DNA from: CBDDBH01 sp965225625
Lineage (GTDB): Bacteria > Pseudomonadota > Gammaproteobacteria > JADZEE01
Direction of reading: 5' to 3'
DNA length: 64,000 bases
Assembly (NCBI GenBank): GCA_965225625.1
Contig: CBDDBH010000033.1
Span: 248,001 to 312,000, forward strand
Shown: one piece after another, positions 8,496 to 16,873 of the stretch
How positions within the stretch are numbered: the stretch's first letter is position 1
How the letters are laid out: the number at the start of each line of letters is the position of its first letter
Notes under the pieces: generated by a model
Seen by the model: the letters and a program-made list of their open reading frames with translations, nothing else
What the model was told of the DNA's origin: nothing
Databases searched by the model: none
Translations under genes and position numbers: made by a program

Positions 8496-9038
8496 ATGGC
8501 GGATAAACCTCAGGCAGAAGGTCAAACGGCGGCACGCGCCGGTAAGTTTATGATCTATGGCGCGTGGGTGTTGCTGTTGATCCTATTGACACTCGGATTC
8601 AGCGATTTGCTCAAACGCCAGCGCAACCCAAACCGCGACGTCGCGACGGCAACCGGTGACGATGGCACGCGCGAAGTGCGATTGAAACGCAATCGCCACG
8701 GACATTACGTCGCCACGGGCACGATCAATGGCCAATCAGTTGAGTTTTTTGTCGATACCGGCGCGACCAATATTGCAGTTTCCGCAAAGCTTGCTCAGCG
8801 GCTGGGACTGACCGCCGGCAGACCGGTGCGGGTTTCCACCGCTAATGGCGACACCTTAGCCTACATGACGAGCCTGGACTCCATTGCACTGGGTAGCATC
8901 GCGTTGCATGAGTTAAGGGCAACTATTACGCCACAGATGTTCGATGATACCGTGTTGCTAGGTATGAATTTCTTGAAAGAAATCGACTTTGCACAACAAG
9001 GCGATACGTTAATCCTTACACAACACCCACGCCGGTAG
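8496..9038 (+). CDS. Membrane-anchored retropepsin-like aspartic protease
   Basis: The protein of about 180 residues has one N-terminal transmembrane helix (YGAWVLLLILLTLGF) and a clan AA retroviral-type aspartyl protease domain with the single catalytic motif FVDTGATN followed by GLTAGRPV and a C-terminal LLGMNFL flap/strand region. Such proteins (TIGR02281-like) have one aspartate per chain and probably act as dimers on the periplasmic face. ATG 8496 is preferred; a GTG at 8463 would add 11 residues. It is divergent from egtD. No substrate can be named. Confidence 0.85.
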   Translation: MADKPQAEGQTAARAGKFMIYGAWVLLLILLTLGFSDLLKRQRNPNRDVATATGDDGTREVRLKRNRHGHYVATGTINGQSVEFFVDTGATNIAVSAKLAQRLGLTAGRPVRVSTANGDTLAYMTSLDSIALGSIALHELRATITPQMFDDTVLLGMNFLKEIDFAQQGDTLILTQHPRR

Positions 9039-9047
9039 TGCGCCGAT

Positions 9048-9668
9048 TCATAACTGGCTTTTGACGAGTTCGTAGATTTTCTCGGTCGCCGTTGAGCTGG
9101 TGGCGAGTAATTCCTCCAGTTCACCGACGCGTTGCTGCACGAAAGCCTGGTCCTTGATTGCGCCAGCGTTAATGTAGACATTAAGCACAGCGCTACGCAA
9201 CGCCGCGTGGGCGGCAAGAACGGCCACGCCCGCATCGCTCACGACATTACGGTTGCCATGTTTGCCCGCGATCGAACAAAGCGCGATGACGTCAGCACAC
9301 AGACGCGCGCAAGCCAGCGGCACATCAGCAGCGTCTTTGAGCGCATCCTGTATAACCGAGGAACGTGCCTGCTTCTGTTCGTCAGTGTCTTTAGGCAGAC
9401 CGTACGCGTCCATGACTGCGTCAAAAACCCGGACATCATCTTGCACCACGACGGTAAGACGCGCGCGCAACGATTCGGACTGCAGCAACATGTCCTGCAT
9501 TTCGCTCTCCACGGCAGCGTACTTTTCTTTGCCCACGGTCAAATTGCCAACCATGCTGACCAATGCCGCGCCCATGGCACCCATGATCGCCGCCGCACTG
9601 CCGCCGCCCGGCGTTGAGTCGGCACTCGCCAGTGCATCGAGAAATTCCTCAATTGACTGCTTCGTCAT
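9048..9668 (-). CDS. fchA: Methenyltetrahydrofolate cyclohydrolase (FTCD cyclodeaminase family)
   Basis: This protein of about 206 residues belongs to the formiminotransferase-cyclodeaminase fold, which as a stand-alone protein (FchA) converts methenyl- to formyl-tetrahydrofolate. The N terminus shows the family signature LASADSTPGGGSAAAIMGAMG, with MVGNLTVGK and a helical C-terminal part. The start is ATG 9668 (MTKQSIEEFL); seven upstream in-frame residues look non-coding. It is divergent from an MtdA-type methylene-H4F dehydrogenase, which catalyses the preceding step; in Methylobacterium these two proteins act together. This context favours cyclohydrolase over a formimino-linked role. Confidence 0.85.
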   Translation of the reverse strand: MTKQSIEEFLDALASADSTPGGGSAAAIMGAMGAALVSMVGNLTVGKEKYAAVESEMQDMLLQSESLRARLTVVVQDDVRVFDAVMDAYGLPKDTDEQKQARSSVIQDALKDAADVPLACARLCADVIALCSIAGKHGNRNVVSDAGVAVLAAHAALRSAVLNVYINAGAIKDQAFVQQRVGELEELLATSSTATEKIYELVKSQL

Positions 9669-9871
9669 CGATCTAAAGCCCTTACGCAAACAGCGCGCGA
9701 TTATAATGCAGTGCGCTTGTACGTGACCACCCGTTAAGCTAAGTTACCGCTTCGTGACGGCACCGTCCGGGACGCGCCGCTACACAAAAACCGTAGACAA
9801 AAATTCCTCGCGAGCCACACATCGAGGCTGATGGGTATGTGGGTTTACGAGAACTGTCGAAAGGATCCTTG

Positions 9872-10735
9872 ATGAACAAGCTGCTCTTCCAATTGGACAC
9901 GGATGCAATCGCCAACACCTTCGACACTGTCGTCGCTTTCGATGGCGGCGCCGATCACGTAATACCCAAAAGCGGCATTACACCGCAGAACGTGGGCACG
10001 ATGGTCGATGGGGCCATTTTCACCCGTTCTCCCAAAAATAAGAAAAACACCGCGCTGTTCGTCACGGGCAGCAACATTGCGGCCGGTGAGGCGGTCCTGG
10101 ATGCGATTAAGAAGCACGTATTCGGGGACTTCCGGGTGTCTCTCATGCTGGACTCTAACGGCAGTAATACGACGGCCGCCGCCGCGGTCGCGCTCATCGC
10201 AACGCACGGCGAATTGACAGGGAAAAAGGCAGTGATCCTGGCCGGCACCGGCCCCGTGGGCCAACGAGCGGGGGTAATGCTGGCCAAGGAAGGCGTCGAG
10301 GTCGCTCTCACATCCCGCAAATTGGACCGCGCCCAGAGCGCCAGCGACGCAATGAACACTCGATTCGCCGTCAATCTTCGCGCCGCAGTGGCCAACGACG
10401 AAACCACCACCAGCGCCGCGTTGGCGGGTGCGAATATCGTGATTGCCACGGGTGCGGCCGGCACCCAATTAGTCAGCGAGGCGCAGTGGCGCGATAACTC
10501 CGAGATCGAAATATTGGTTGATGCGAACGCCACTCCGCCGCTGGGCATAGAAGGTGTCGACATGATGGATAAGGGTCAGGAACGCCATGGAAAGCGCACC
10601 TACGGCGCCATTGGTTTTGGCGCGCTGAAGCTAGAGGTGCACCGCGCCTGTATCGCGCAGCTGTTCCAGAGCAACGACCAGGTGTTCGATGCCGAGGAGA
10701 TCTACGCATTGGCAAAAAACATGACAAGCACCTGA
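9872..10735 (+). CDS. mtdA: NADP-dependent methylene-tetrahydrofolate/methanopterin dehydrogenase (MtdA-like)
   Basis: This 287-residue enzyme resembles MtdA/MtdB: LLFQLDTDAIANTFD at the N terminus, FDGGADH, MLDSNGSNTTAAAAVALI in the pterin-binding region and the dinucleotide motif VILAGTGPVGQRAGV, then DANATPPLGIEG and a C-terminal HRACIAQLFQS. It oxidises methylene-H4F (or H4MPT) to methenyl with NAD(P). ATG 9872 follows GAAAGGATCC, a good ribosome site, so the longer frame from 9839 is not used. No methanopterin-pathway genes (fae, mch, fhc) are visible nearby, so a folate substrate is more likely, paired with the divergent cyclohydrolase. Confidence 0.87.
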   Translation: MNKLLFQLDTDAIANTFDTVVAFDGGADHVIPKSGITPQNVGTMVDGAIFTRSPKNKKNTALFVTGSNIAAGEAVLDAIKKHVFGDFRVSLMLDSNGSNTTAAAAVALIATHGELTGKKAVILAGTGPVGQRAGVMLAKEGVEVALTSRKLDRAQSASDAMNTRFAVNLRAAVANDETTTSAALAGANIVIATGAAGTQLVSEAQWRDNSEIEILVDANATPPLGIEGVDMMDKGQERHGKRTYGAIGFGALKLEVHRACIAQLFQSNDQVFDAEEIYALAKNMTST

Positions 10736-10751
10736 GTGGGGGCGAGCTTTC

Positions 10752-11435
10752 GTGTGCGGGCGATTCGTACTGAAATCTGACGGCGCAGCGTTAGCGCAAT
10801 TGTTTGACCTGACCGCAGCGCTCAGTGTGCAGCCGCGTTTCAATATTGCGCCGACCCAACCGGTAACCGCGATCAGGCTCGACAAACAGGGGCTGCGCGA
10901 GGCGACCCAATTGCGCTGGGGACTGATACCCCATTGGGCGAAAGAACCCAGCATCGGTAACCGGATGATCAACGCGCGTGCCGAAACGGTCGCGAGCAAA
11001 CCCGCGTTTCGCGACGCCTTCCGCCGGCGCCGATGCCTCGTCGCGGCGGACGGCTACTACGAATGGGCAAAGACCCCGATCGGCAAACAACCTTACTATA
11101 TCTGCCGCAATGATGAACAACCGTTCGCAATAGCCGGCCTGTGGGAACGCTGGCACACGCGCGATGGCGACACGCTGGAAACGACGACGCTTCTGACGAC
11201 CGAGGCGAATACCGATTTGCGCGAGCTCCATGATAGGATGCCAGTCGTTCTCGAACCACGGCTGTATCAGGCTTGGCTGGACCGCGATGCCAACGATGCA
11301 CAGGCTTTGCTCGACCTGCTCGCTAGTGCGAGGCCCGATTCGCTTTGCGCCCGGCCCGTCAGCCGACTGGTGAATAATCCACGTAATGAAGACCCGCGCT
11401 GCATCGACGCAGTTCAACTTCCCAACCCTGGCTGA
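10752..11435 (+). CDS. SRAP (YedK/HMCES) abasic-site crosslinking protein
   Basis: This 227-residue protein begins MCGRF, so the catalytic cysteine becomes residue 1 after Met removal and can form a thiazolidine link with abasic sites in single-stranded DNA. Other family marks are WGLIPHWAK, INARAET (catalytic/binding residues), CLVAADGYYEW and LHDRMPVVL. The start is GTG, overlapping no other gene. Length is typical. It acts in the cytoplasm in protection of replication forks with abasic DNA. It lies just after mtdA and before a Sel1-SPOR gene; no functional link to either is evident. Confidence 0.93.
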   Translation: MCGRFVLKSDGAALAQLFDLTAALSVQPRFNIAPTQPVTAIRLDKQGLREATQLRWGLIPHWAKEPSIGNRMINARAETVASKPAFRDAFRRRRCLVAADGYYEWAKTPIGKQPYYICRNDEQPFAIAGLWERWHTRDGDTLETTTLLTTEANTDLRELHDRMPVVLEPRLYQAWLDRDANDAQALLDLLASARPDSLCARPVSRLVNNPRNEDPRCIDAVQLPNPG

Positions 11436-11441
11436 GCGGAC

Positions 11442-12605
11442 GTGATAACCCAGGTACGCGTCTTTTCTACCTTCAGCGCGTTTGCCCTATTGCTCGCGCT
11501 CAGTGGTTGGGCGCATGCGCAATCGCTGGAGGAAGGCCTGGCGGCGTTCGAAGCCGGTCGCTACGAAACTGCGTCCACAATTTTGGGCCCATTTGCAGAG
11601 GACAATGCCGTAATCGCGCAGTTGGCGCTGGCACTCATGTACGAGCACGGTCAAGGCGTTCCCATGGACCGTGACGTCGCAACAGCCTGGATGCGTCGCG
11701 CCGCCGAACACGGTCAGCCACATGCCCAATACGAAATGGGCATACGCTATTATCAGGGCAATACCGTGCCACGAGACTTCACTGCCGCCCGCCAATGGTG
11801 GTCAAAAGCAGCTGAACAGGGGCTGGCTGACGCGCAGTTCAATGTTGGACTGATGGCTACGCGCGGCATTGGCGGGCGTACCGACACGGGTGCCGCTTTG
11901 CGTTGGTATCAACTGGCAGCCGAGCAGGACCATGCGCTTGCAGCCTACGCAATAGGTGTTCTGCTGTCGCAAGGGCACGAAGACACGGTCAATAATCTCG
12001 ACGCCCGGGAATGGTTTGCTAGGGCAGCGGACCAGGACGTGGCGCAAAGCCACTACAATCTAGGCGTACTCGCGGAGTCAATGGATCCCGACGCTGCCGT
12101 GCGTTGGTATCGGCACGCCGCTCGTCAGGGTTTACCGGCGGCGGCTCGTAAGCTCGAAGGGCTCGCGCCAGAAGCAGCGAACGACGCGTTACCCCTAGTC
12201 TCGGAGGCAGCGATAGTACCGGCGGCGAGCTTTGAGCCAGTCGTCACCGCGGAACTTGTGGAAGACGCGGTCTCAACGCGGTCCTCGCCACCGAAGGACG
12301 GCGTAAACCGCGCACCATGGATACGCGCTCAGGTGCCAACGAACTATACCGTTCAGCTCGCCACGGTCGTCGATGAGCAGGCAATAATCGGGTTTCTGCT
12401 TACCGAGAAGTTGCCATTCGAGACGGCTTACTTTCCAATCGACGTGCAGGGACGCAGGCGCTATTCGGCAATCATGGGTTCGTTCGACAAACGTGTCGAT
12501 GCTCAGGCGGCGCTTGAAAGCCTGGCACCGCGGTTACGGCGGGCTCGTCCGTGGGTACGTAAACTCGAGAGCGTTACGCGCTTGATTACGGATAGTCAGA
12601 ATTGA
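11442..12605 (+). CDS. Sel1-repeat (TPR-like) protein with C-terminal SPOR domain
   Basis: The protein of 387 residues begins with a signal peptide (about residues 1-26, ending AHAQ). Residues ~35-230 hold repeated Sel1 units (for example MYEHGQGVPMDRDVATAWM, RYYQGNTVPRDFTAARQWW, GLMATRGIGG), a scaffold for protein binding. A low-complexity linker (~240-290) precedes a C-terminal SPOR-like domain (~300-380) that starts NYTVQLATV. SPOR domains bind septal denuded peptidoglycan, so a periplasmic or outer-membrane-facing role at division sites is likely. The start is GTG 11442. The next gene follows after 10 bases, probably in the same operon. Confidence 0.8.
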   Translation: MITQVRVFSTFSAFALLLALSGWAHAQSLEEGLAAFEAGRYETASTILGPFAEDNAVIAQLALALMYEHGQGVPMDRDVATAWMRRAAEHGQPHAQYEMGIRYYQGNTVPRDFTAARQWWSKAAEQGLADAQFNVGLMATRGIGGRTDTGAALRWYQLAAEQDHALAAYAIGVLLSQGHEDTVNNLDAREWFARAADQDVAQSHYNLGVLAESMDPDAAVRWYRHAARQGLPAAARKLEGLAPEAANDALPLVSEAAIVPAASFEPVVTAELVEDAVSTRSSPPKDGVNRAPWIRAQVPTNYTVQLATVVDEQAIIGFLLTEKLPFETAYFPIDVQGRRRYSAIMGSFDKRVDAQAALESLAPRLRRARPWVRKLESVTRLITDSQN

Positions 12606-12615
12606 GGTCCGGGCT

Positions 12616-13368
12616 GTGGCGGAACAGACAAAGCGTGAATCGCCATTCTCGAAATTACTGACGGCACCGGCCGAGCGGCTCGTCAACCTCCTCTATAAGA
12701 CCGCTATGAAGGAGGACGAACCGCGTGGGGTACGATTGGCGCGCATTGCTAAGCGCCTGTCCATGAATCCTCAACAGCTTACGTGCGCGTTGGGATTCAA
12801 CGCTGCGATACGCGAACTAACCGATGTCATTCAGACGTTGGGATTTCACTCCTACGAGCAGCTTGCCAAGGAACGCAACGAACTGTTCATAGATGATCTC
12901 TACCGCTTCCTCAAGATAGAAGATATTTTGAGCATTTACGTCCATGTAGCCCAAGACCCCTCCACCCAGGCAATCATGCAGTACCTGCTAAAAACGCGCA
13001 TTGAAAATATCGAAAAGCGCATTGAAGCGACGGTAAATTCTTTGATTATCGAACGTTACAAGAAGGAGATACGTTCTATCTATAAAGATGGGCTTGCGCA
13101 GATCGAGTTCGCCGAGGAACGGCTCAACAAAACCGACAGCGGCTTCCGGGCGCTGGTCAACGAGGTAGCAATTATCGTCGAGTCCAAGCTGATCCCGGTC
13201 GGAGATATCTTTTTCCGGGAAACGATTCTGCCCGAAGAAAAGCGCAAAATAATGAACCGCGGTCTAATCCCTGACGAGTTCATCACTACCCGCCTGGAGG
13301 ATCAGAACATCTCCGAGCAGGAACGCAAGATGTTGGAGGACTACGTCCACTTCAACATGTCGAATTAA
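12616..13368 (+). CDS. Uncharacterised helical protein, family A (paralogue of the 60.8-61.5 kb gene)
   Basis: I do not recognise this 250-residue protein. It has no signal peptide or membrane span and looks mostly helical. A second copy of the family is encoded at 60782-61504: shared blocks include GF(N)..LGF.SY..L....N..FI.D.YR.L.I, the segment S/NIE..IEATVN/INP at mid-length, and the C-terminal V.EV..IVES followed by EEKRKI/L..RGL. Start GTG 12616 follows GAGGTCCGGG. It is 10 bases after the Sel1-SPOR gene. Its basic N terminus (KRESPFSKLLTAPAERLV) differs from the paralogue. The function is unknown. Confidence 0.75.
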   Translation: MAEQTKRESPFSKLLTAPAERLVNLLYKTAMKEDEPRGVRLARIAKRLSMNPQQLTCALGFNAAIRELTDVIQTLGFHSYEQLAKERNELFIDDLYRFLKIEDILSIYVHVAQDPSTQAIMQYLLKTRIENIEKRIEATVNSLIIERYKKEIRSIYKDGLAQIEFAEERLNKTDSGFRALVNEVAIIVESKLIPVGDIFFRETILPEEKRKIMNRGLIPDEFITTRLEDQNISEQERKMLEDYVHFNMSN

Positions 13369-13374
13369 TCAAGC

Positions 13375-15729
13375 TCAAGCGCGATGATCGGCAAGGTGCA
13401 ACCAGGTTTCGATTACTGTGTCCGGATTTAAAGAAATACTGTCGATACCTTGCTCGAGTAACCAATCGGCAAGATCCGCATGATCCGACGGACCTTGACC
13501 GCAGATCCCCACGTACTTGCCGGCGCGCTTGCACGCAGAAATCGCTTGCTCCACCAGACTTAACACCGCCGGGTTACGCTCGTCGAAGCCTTCGGCGACG
13601 ATACCCGAGTCACGGTCCAGGCCGAGCGTCAATTGGGTGAGATCATTTGAGCCTATCGAAAACCCGTCGAAGAATTCGAGAAAATCCTCCGCCAGCAACG
13701 CATTCGCCGGCAGCTCGCACATCATGATCAAGCGCAGGCCGTTAACGCCGCGCTGCAAATTATTGCGGGCCAGCAATTTCACCACGGCACCCGCTTCATC
13801 CACTGTGCGTACAAACGGCACCATTACTTCGATGTTGGTGAGTCCCATTTCGTCCCGCACCCACCGCAGCGCCCGACACTCCAACTCAAAACACGCGGCG
13901 AAGTCCTCCGACACGTACCGCGATGCACCGCGAAACCCGAGCATGGGATTTTCTTCGACTGGTTCATAGCGATCGCCGCCAAGCAAGTTGGCATACTCGT
14001 TCGACTTGAAATCTGACAGCCGTACGATGACCGGATGAGGTGCGAACGCCGCCCCCAGCGTCGCAATTCCTTCGCACAAACGCTCGACATAGAAACTGAT
14101 GGGATCTTTGTAGGCCGCGATCTTCGGGGCTATGCGCGACTGCAGTTCGGCCGGCAAGCTATCGAACTCCAATAATGCGCGCGGGTGCACGCCGATCATC
14201 CGGTTGATAATGAATTCCAGCCGTGCAAGCCCGACACCGCGCTGCGGTAACGCCGCAAATGCAAATGCGCGATCGGGATTGCCGACGTTCATCATGATCC
14301 GAACCGGCACCTCAGGCATGCGATCCAACTGCACGTCGCGAATCGCGAAATCGAGTTCGCCGGCGTAAATGTAGCCGGTATCTCCTTCGGCGCATGACAC
14401 CGTCACCGCTTGCCCGTCCACGACCTGGTCGGTGGCATCGATGCATCCGACCACGGCCGGCACGCCAAGCTCACGAGCTATGATGGCCGCGTGGCAGGTG
14501 CGCCCACCTCGGTTGGTGACAATGGCGGACGCGCGCTTCATGACCGGTTCCCAGTCAGGGTCGGTCATATCGGTAACGAGAACATCCCCTGGCTTTACGC
14601 GGTCCATCTCGCTGATATCCGCAAGCACCCGACACGCACCGGCGCCGATCCGTTGCCCGATGCTGCGTCCTGTGGCCAGTACCGTTCCGCTTTGCTTCAG
14701 TTCATATCGCTGCAGGCTGCGGCCACCGCGACTTTGCACGGTCTCCGGTCGCGCCTGGACAATATATAAGCCGCCGTCCTCGCCGTCTTTCGCCCACTCG
14801 ATGTCCATGGGTCGGCCGTAATGCTGTTCGATGACGACGGCGTGGGCCGCCAATTGCTCGATATCAGCATCAGACAATGAGTACTTTTGTTGCTCGACAT
14901 CGGGCACGTCGTTGGTAACCACGCCGCCGGCCGCAAATACCATGCGCGAACTCTTACTACCCAGCGTCCGCCTGATGATCGCAGGCCGCCCGGCCGCGAG
15001 CGCAGGCTTGTATACATAAAACTCGTCAGGGTTCACGACTCCCTGCACGACAGTTTCGCCCAAACCGTAGTTGGAAGTGATGAACACAACGTCGTCGAAA
15101 CCGGATTCTGTGTCCAGCGTAAACATGACACCGCTGGCGCCCACATCGCTACGAATCATCTGCTGCACACCAGCCGACAAAGCAACTTCACGGTGCTCGA
15201 ATCCTTGATGTACGCGGTACGCAATGGCCCGGTCGTTAAACAGCGAGGCGAATACCTCCTTTATCTTCGCCATGACCTGGTCGAGACCACAGACGTTGAG
15301 AAAAGTCTCCTGTTGTCCTGCAAATGACGCATCCGGCAAGTCTTCCGCCGTTGCCGATGAGCGTACCGCGACCGACAGTTCGCTACCGTACAGGTGCTCA
15401 AGATGCTGGTATTCGCGGGTTACGGCGGCCGCGAGGGCGTCTGGTAACGGCGTCGTCAGGATAAGCTCTCGTATCGATCTGCCCGTATCCGCCAGCGCCG
15501 CGAAATCGTCAACGTCCAGCCCATCCAATGCCGTGTGGATCCGCTCGGCCAGATCGTCCTGATTGAGAAACTCTCGATAGGCGGCAGCGGTAGTGGCAAA
15601 GCCGCCCGGCACCTTCACGCCCGCGTCGCTCAGATGATGGATCATCTCGCCTAGAGAGGCGTTTTTGCCGCCGACCCGTTCAACATCGCTCAAGCCAAGC
15701 TGATCAAGGCGGAAGACGTAATCGATCAT
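13375..15729 (-). CDS. ppsA: Phosphoenolpyruvate synthase
   Basis: PpsA makes phosphoenolpyruvate, AMP and phosphate from pyruvate and ATP in gluconeogenesis. The 784-residue protein has the N-terminal ATP-binding domain (VGGKNASLGEMI, RSSATAEDLPDASFAGQQET), the central phosphohistidine motif GGRTCHAAIIARELGVPAVVG near residue 410 and a C-terminal PEP/pyruvate barrel (GSNDLTQLTLGLDRDS; cysteine in YVGICGQGPSDH). Length matches the family. It is divergent from ppsR, which switches its activity by phosphorylation, so the pair is complete. Confidence 0.96.
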   Translation of the reverse strand: MIDYVFRLDQLGLSDVERVGGKNASLGEMIHHLSDAGVKVPGGFATTAAAYREFLNQDDLAERIHTALDGLDVDDFAALADTGRSIRELILTTPLPDALAAAVTREYQHLEHLYGSELSVAVRSSATAEDLPDASFAGQQETFLNVCGLDQVMAKIKEVFASLFNDRAIAYRVHQGFEHREVALSAGVQQMIRSDVGASGVMFTLDTESGFDDVVFITSNYGLGETVVQGVVNPDEFYVYKPALAAGRPAIIRRTLGSKSSRMVFAAGGVVTNDVPDVEQQKYSLSDADIEQLAAHAVVIEQHYGRPMDIEWAKDGEDGGLYIVQARPETVQSRGGRSLQRYELKQSGTVLATGRSIGQRIGAGACRVLADISEMDRVKPGDVLVTDMTDPDWEPVMKRASAIVTNRGGRTCHAAIIARELGVPAVVGCIDATDQVVDGQAVTVSCAEGDTGYIYAGELDFAIRDVQLDRMPEVPVRIMMNVGNPDRAFAFAALPQRGVGLARLEFIINRMIGVHPRALLEFDSLPAELQSRIAPKIAAYKDPISFYVERLCEGIATLGAAFAPHPVIVRLSDFKSNEYANLLGGDRYEPVEENPMLGFRGASRYVSEDFAACFELECRALRWVRDEMGLTNIEVMVPFVRTVDEAGAVVKLLARNNLQRGVNGLRLIMMCELPANALLAEDFLEFFDGFSIGSNDLTQLTLGLDRDSGIVAEGFDERNPAVLSLVEQAISACKRAGKYVGICGQGPSDHADLADWLLEQGIDSISLNPDTVIETWLHLADHRA

Positions 15730-15894
15730 GGGTACTGTTAGCCTTTGTATTGCGACGCGGGCCTCGGCGTGTGCCGCCGTACCTTCATCGGCTCTTTTCC
15801 GTCACCCTGCCCACGTGCCAGATGCGGACGAAGTGTGGTGAAGCGCGCGAGTTTATCAGGTATCGTGACCGGCCAGAACGATAACCACGACCGT

Positions 15895-16713
15895 ATGAAC
15901 CGCCGCGTCTTTTTCGTCTCCGATCGCACCGGCATTACCGCCGAAACGCTGGGTGAGACTTTGCTCACCCAATTTGTCACGGTCGAATTTACCAGGACGA
16001 ACATTCCATTCGTCACCAGCCCCGAGAAAGCGCGCGTGGCACTGGCGACTATCCAGGAGGCTGAACGCCAGGACGGTCAACCGCCGCTAGTATTCAGTAC
16101 CCTAACCGATCCGGAGTGCCAGGCCATTATCGCAGCGGGCACCCAACACGTGTTCGATCTGTTTGGCACCTACATCGATCCTCTGGAGCGCGCTTTGCAG
16201 CAGGAATCGTCCCACACTGCCGGCGTTATGCACGGCATGAGTGATTCGGGCAGCTACGAACACCGCGTTGATGCGTTGAATTTCACGCTGGATCACGACG
16301 ATGGCCTGCGACCCAAGGACATGGATCAAGCCGACGTAATCCTGATCGGTGTATCGCGCAGCGGTAAAACACCAACCAGCTTGTATCTCGCCATGCACTT
16401 TCACCTGAAAGCGGCGAACTATCCGCTCAATGACGATGATCTGGAATACGGAACCTTACCGGTAAAGCTTCGTAACCATCGCGAACGGATATTCGGGCTG
16501 AGCATTAATCCTGACCAACTCAGCCGCATCCGCCATGGCCGCCGCCCGAACAGCCGTTACGCGTCCCTGGAGCAATGCAAATCCGAAGTGCAGCGTGCAG
16601 AAGGCATGTATCGCGCCGAAGCCCTGCAGTACCTCGATACCACAGCCGTGTCCATCGAAGAGATTGCGACGACTATCCTGCAGCATTTTGATTTCAAGCG
16701 GCCGCATCACTAA
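15895..16713 (+). CDS. ppsR: PEP synthase regulatory protein (kinase/pyrophosphorylase)
   Basis: PpsR (DUF299) inactivates PEP synthase by ADP-dependent threonine phosphorylation and reactivates it by phosphate-dependent removal. The 272-residue protein begins MNRRVFFVSDRTGITAETLG and carries the P-loop GVSRSGKTPTSLYLA at about residues 152-166, followed by ANYPL. ATG 15895 gives the family-typical N terminus; the open frame continues upstream to 15745 without family similarity. It is divergent from ppsA across about 165 bases, which must hold both promoters. Confidence 0.94.
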   Translation: MNRRVFFVSDRTGITAETLGETLLTQFVTVEFTRTNIPFVTSPEKARVALATIQEAERQDGQPPLVFSTLTDPECQAIIAAGTQHVFDLFGTYIDPLERALQQESSHTAGVMHGMSDSGSYEHRVDALNFTLDHDDGLRPKDMDQADVILIGVSRSGKTPTSLYLAMHFHLKAANYPLNDDDLEYGTLPVKLRNHRERIFGLSINPDQLSRIRHGRRPNSRYASLEQCKSEVQRAEGMYRAEALQYLDTTAVSIEEIATTILQHFDFKRPHH

Positions 16714-16853
16714 ATAAATGGGGTCAATAAGTGGGGTCAGATACACTTTTTAATCGGATGCGTTTCAATAAGTGGGGTCAGATACACTTTTTTAACGGAT
16801 GCGTTTAGACAAAGCAGCAACCAACAAAAAAGTGTATCTGACCCCATTTATTG
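16711..16853. repeat. Cluster of GTGGGGTCAGATACAC repeats
   Basis: Two 41-bp units lie exactly in tandem at 16725-16765 and 16766-16806 (each CAATAAGTGGGGTCAG... ending GGATGCGTTT). An inverted copy at 16824-16853 (AAAAGTGTATCTGACCCC core) and a partial direct copy at 16715-16729 flank them, so a long hairpin can form. The position just after ppsR and before the convergent reductase gene suits a terminator role. Similar motifs are often found beside REP-associated transposases, but no such gene is present here (inference). Confidence 0.8.
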
Positions 16854-16873
16854 CGACGCTGCCCGCCCGAAAG

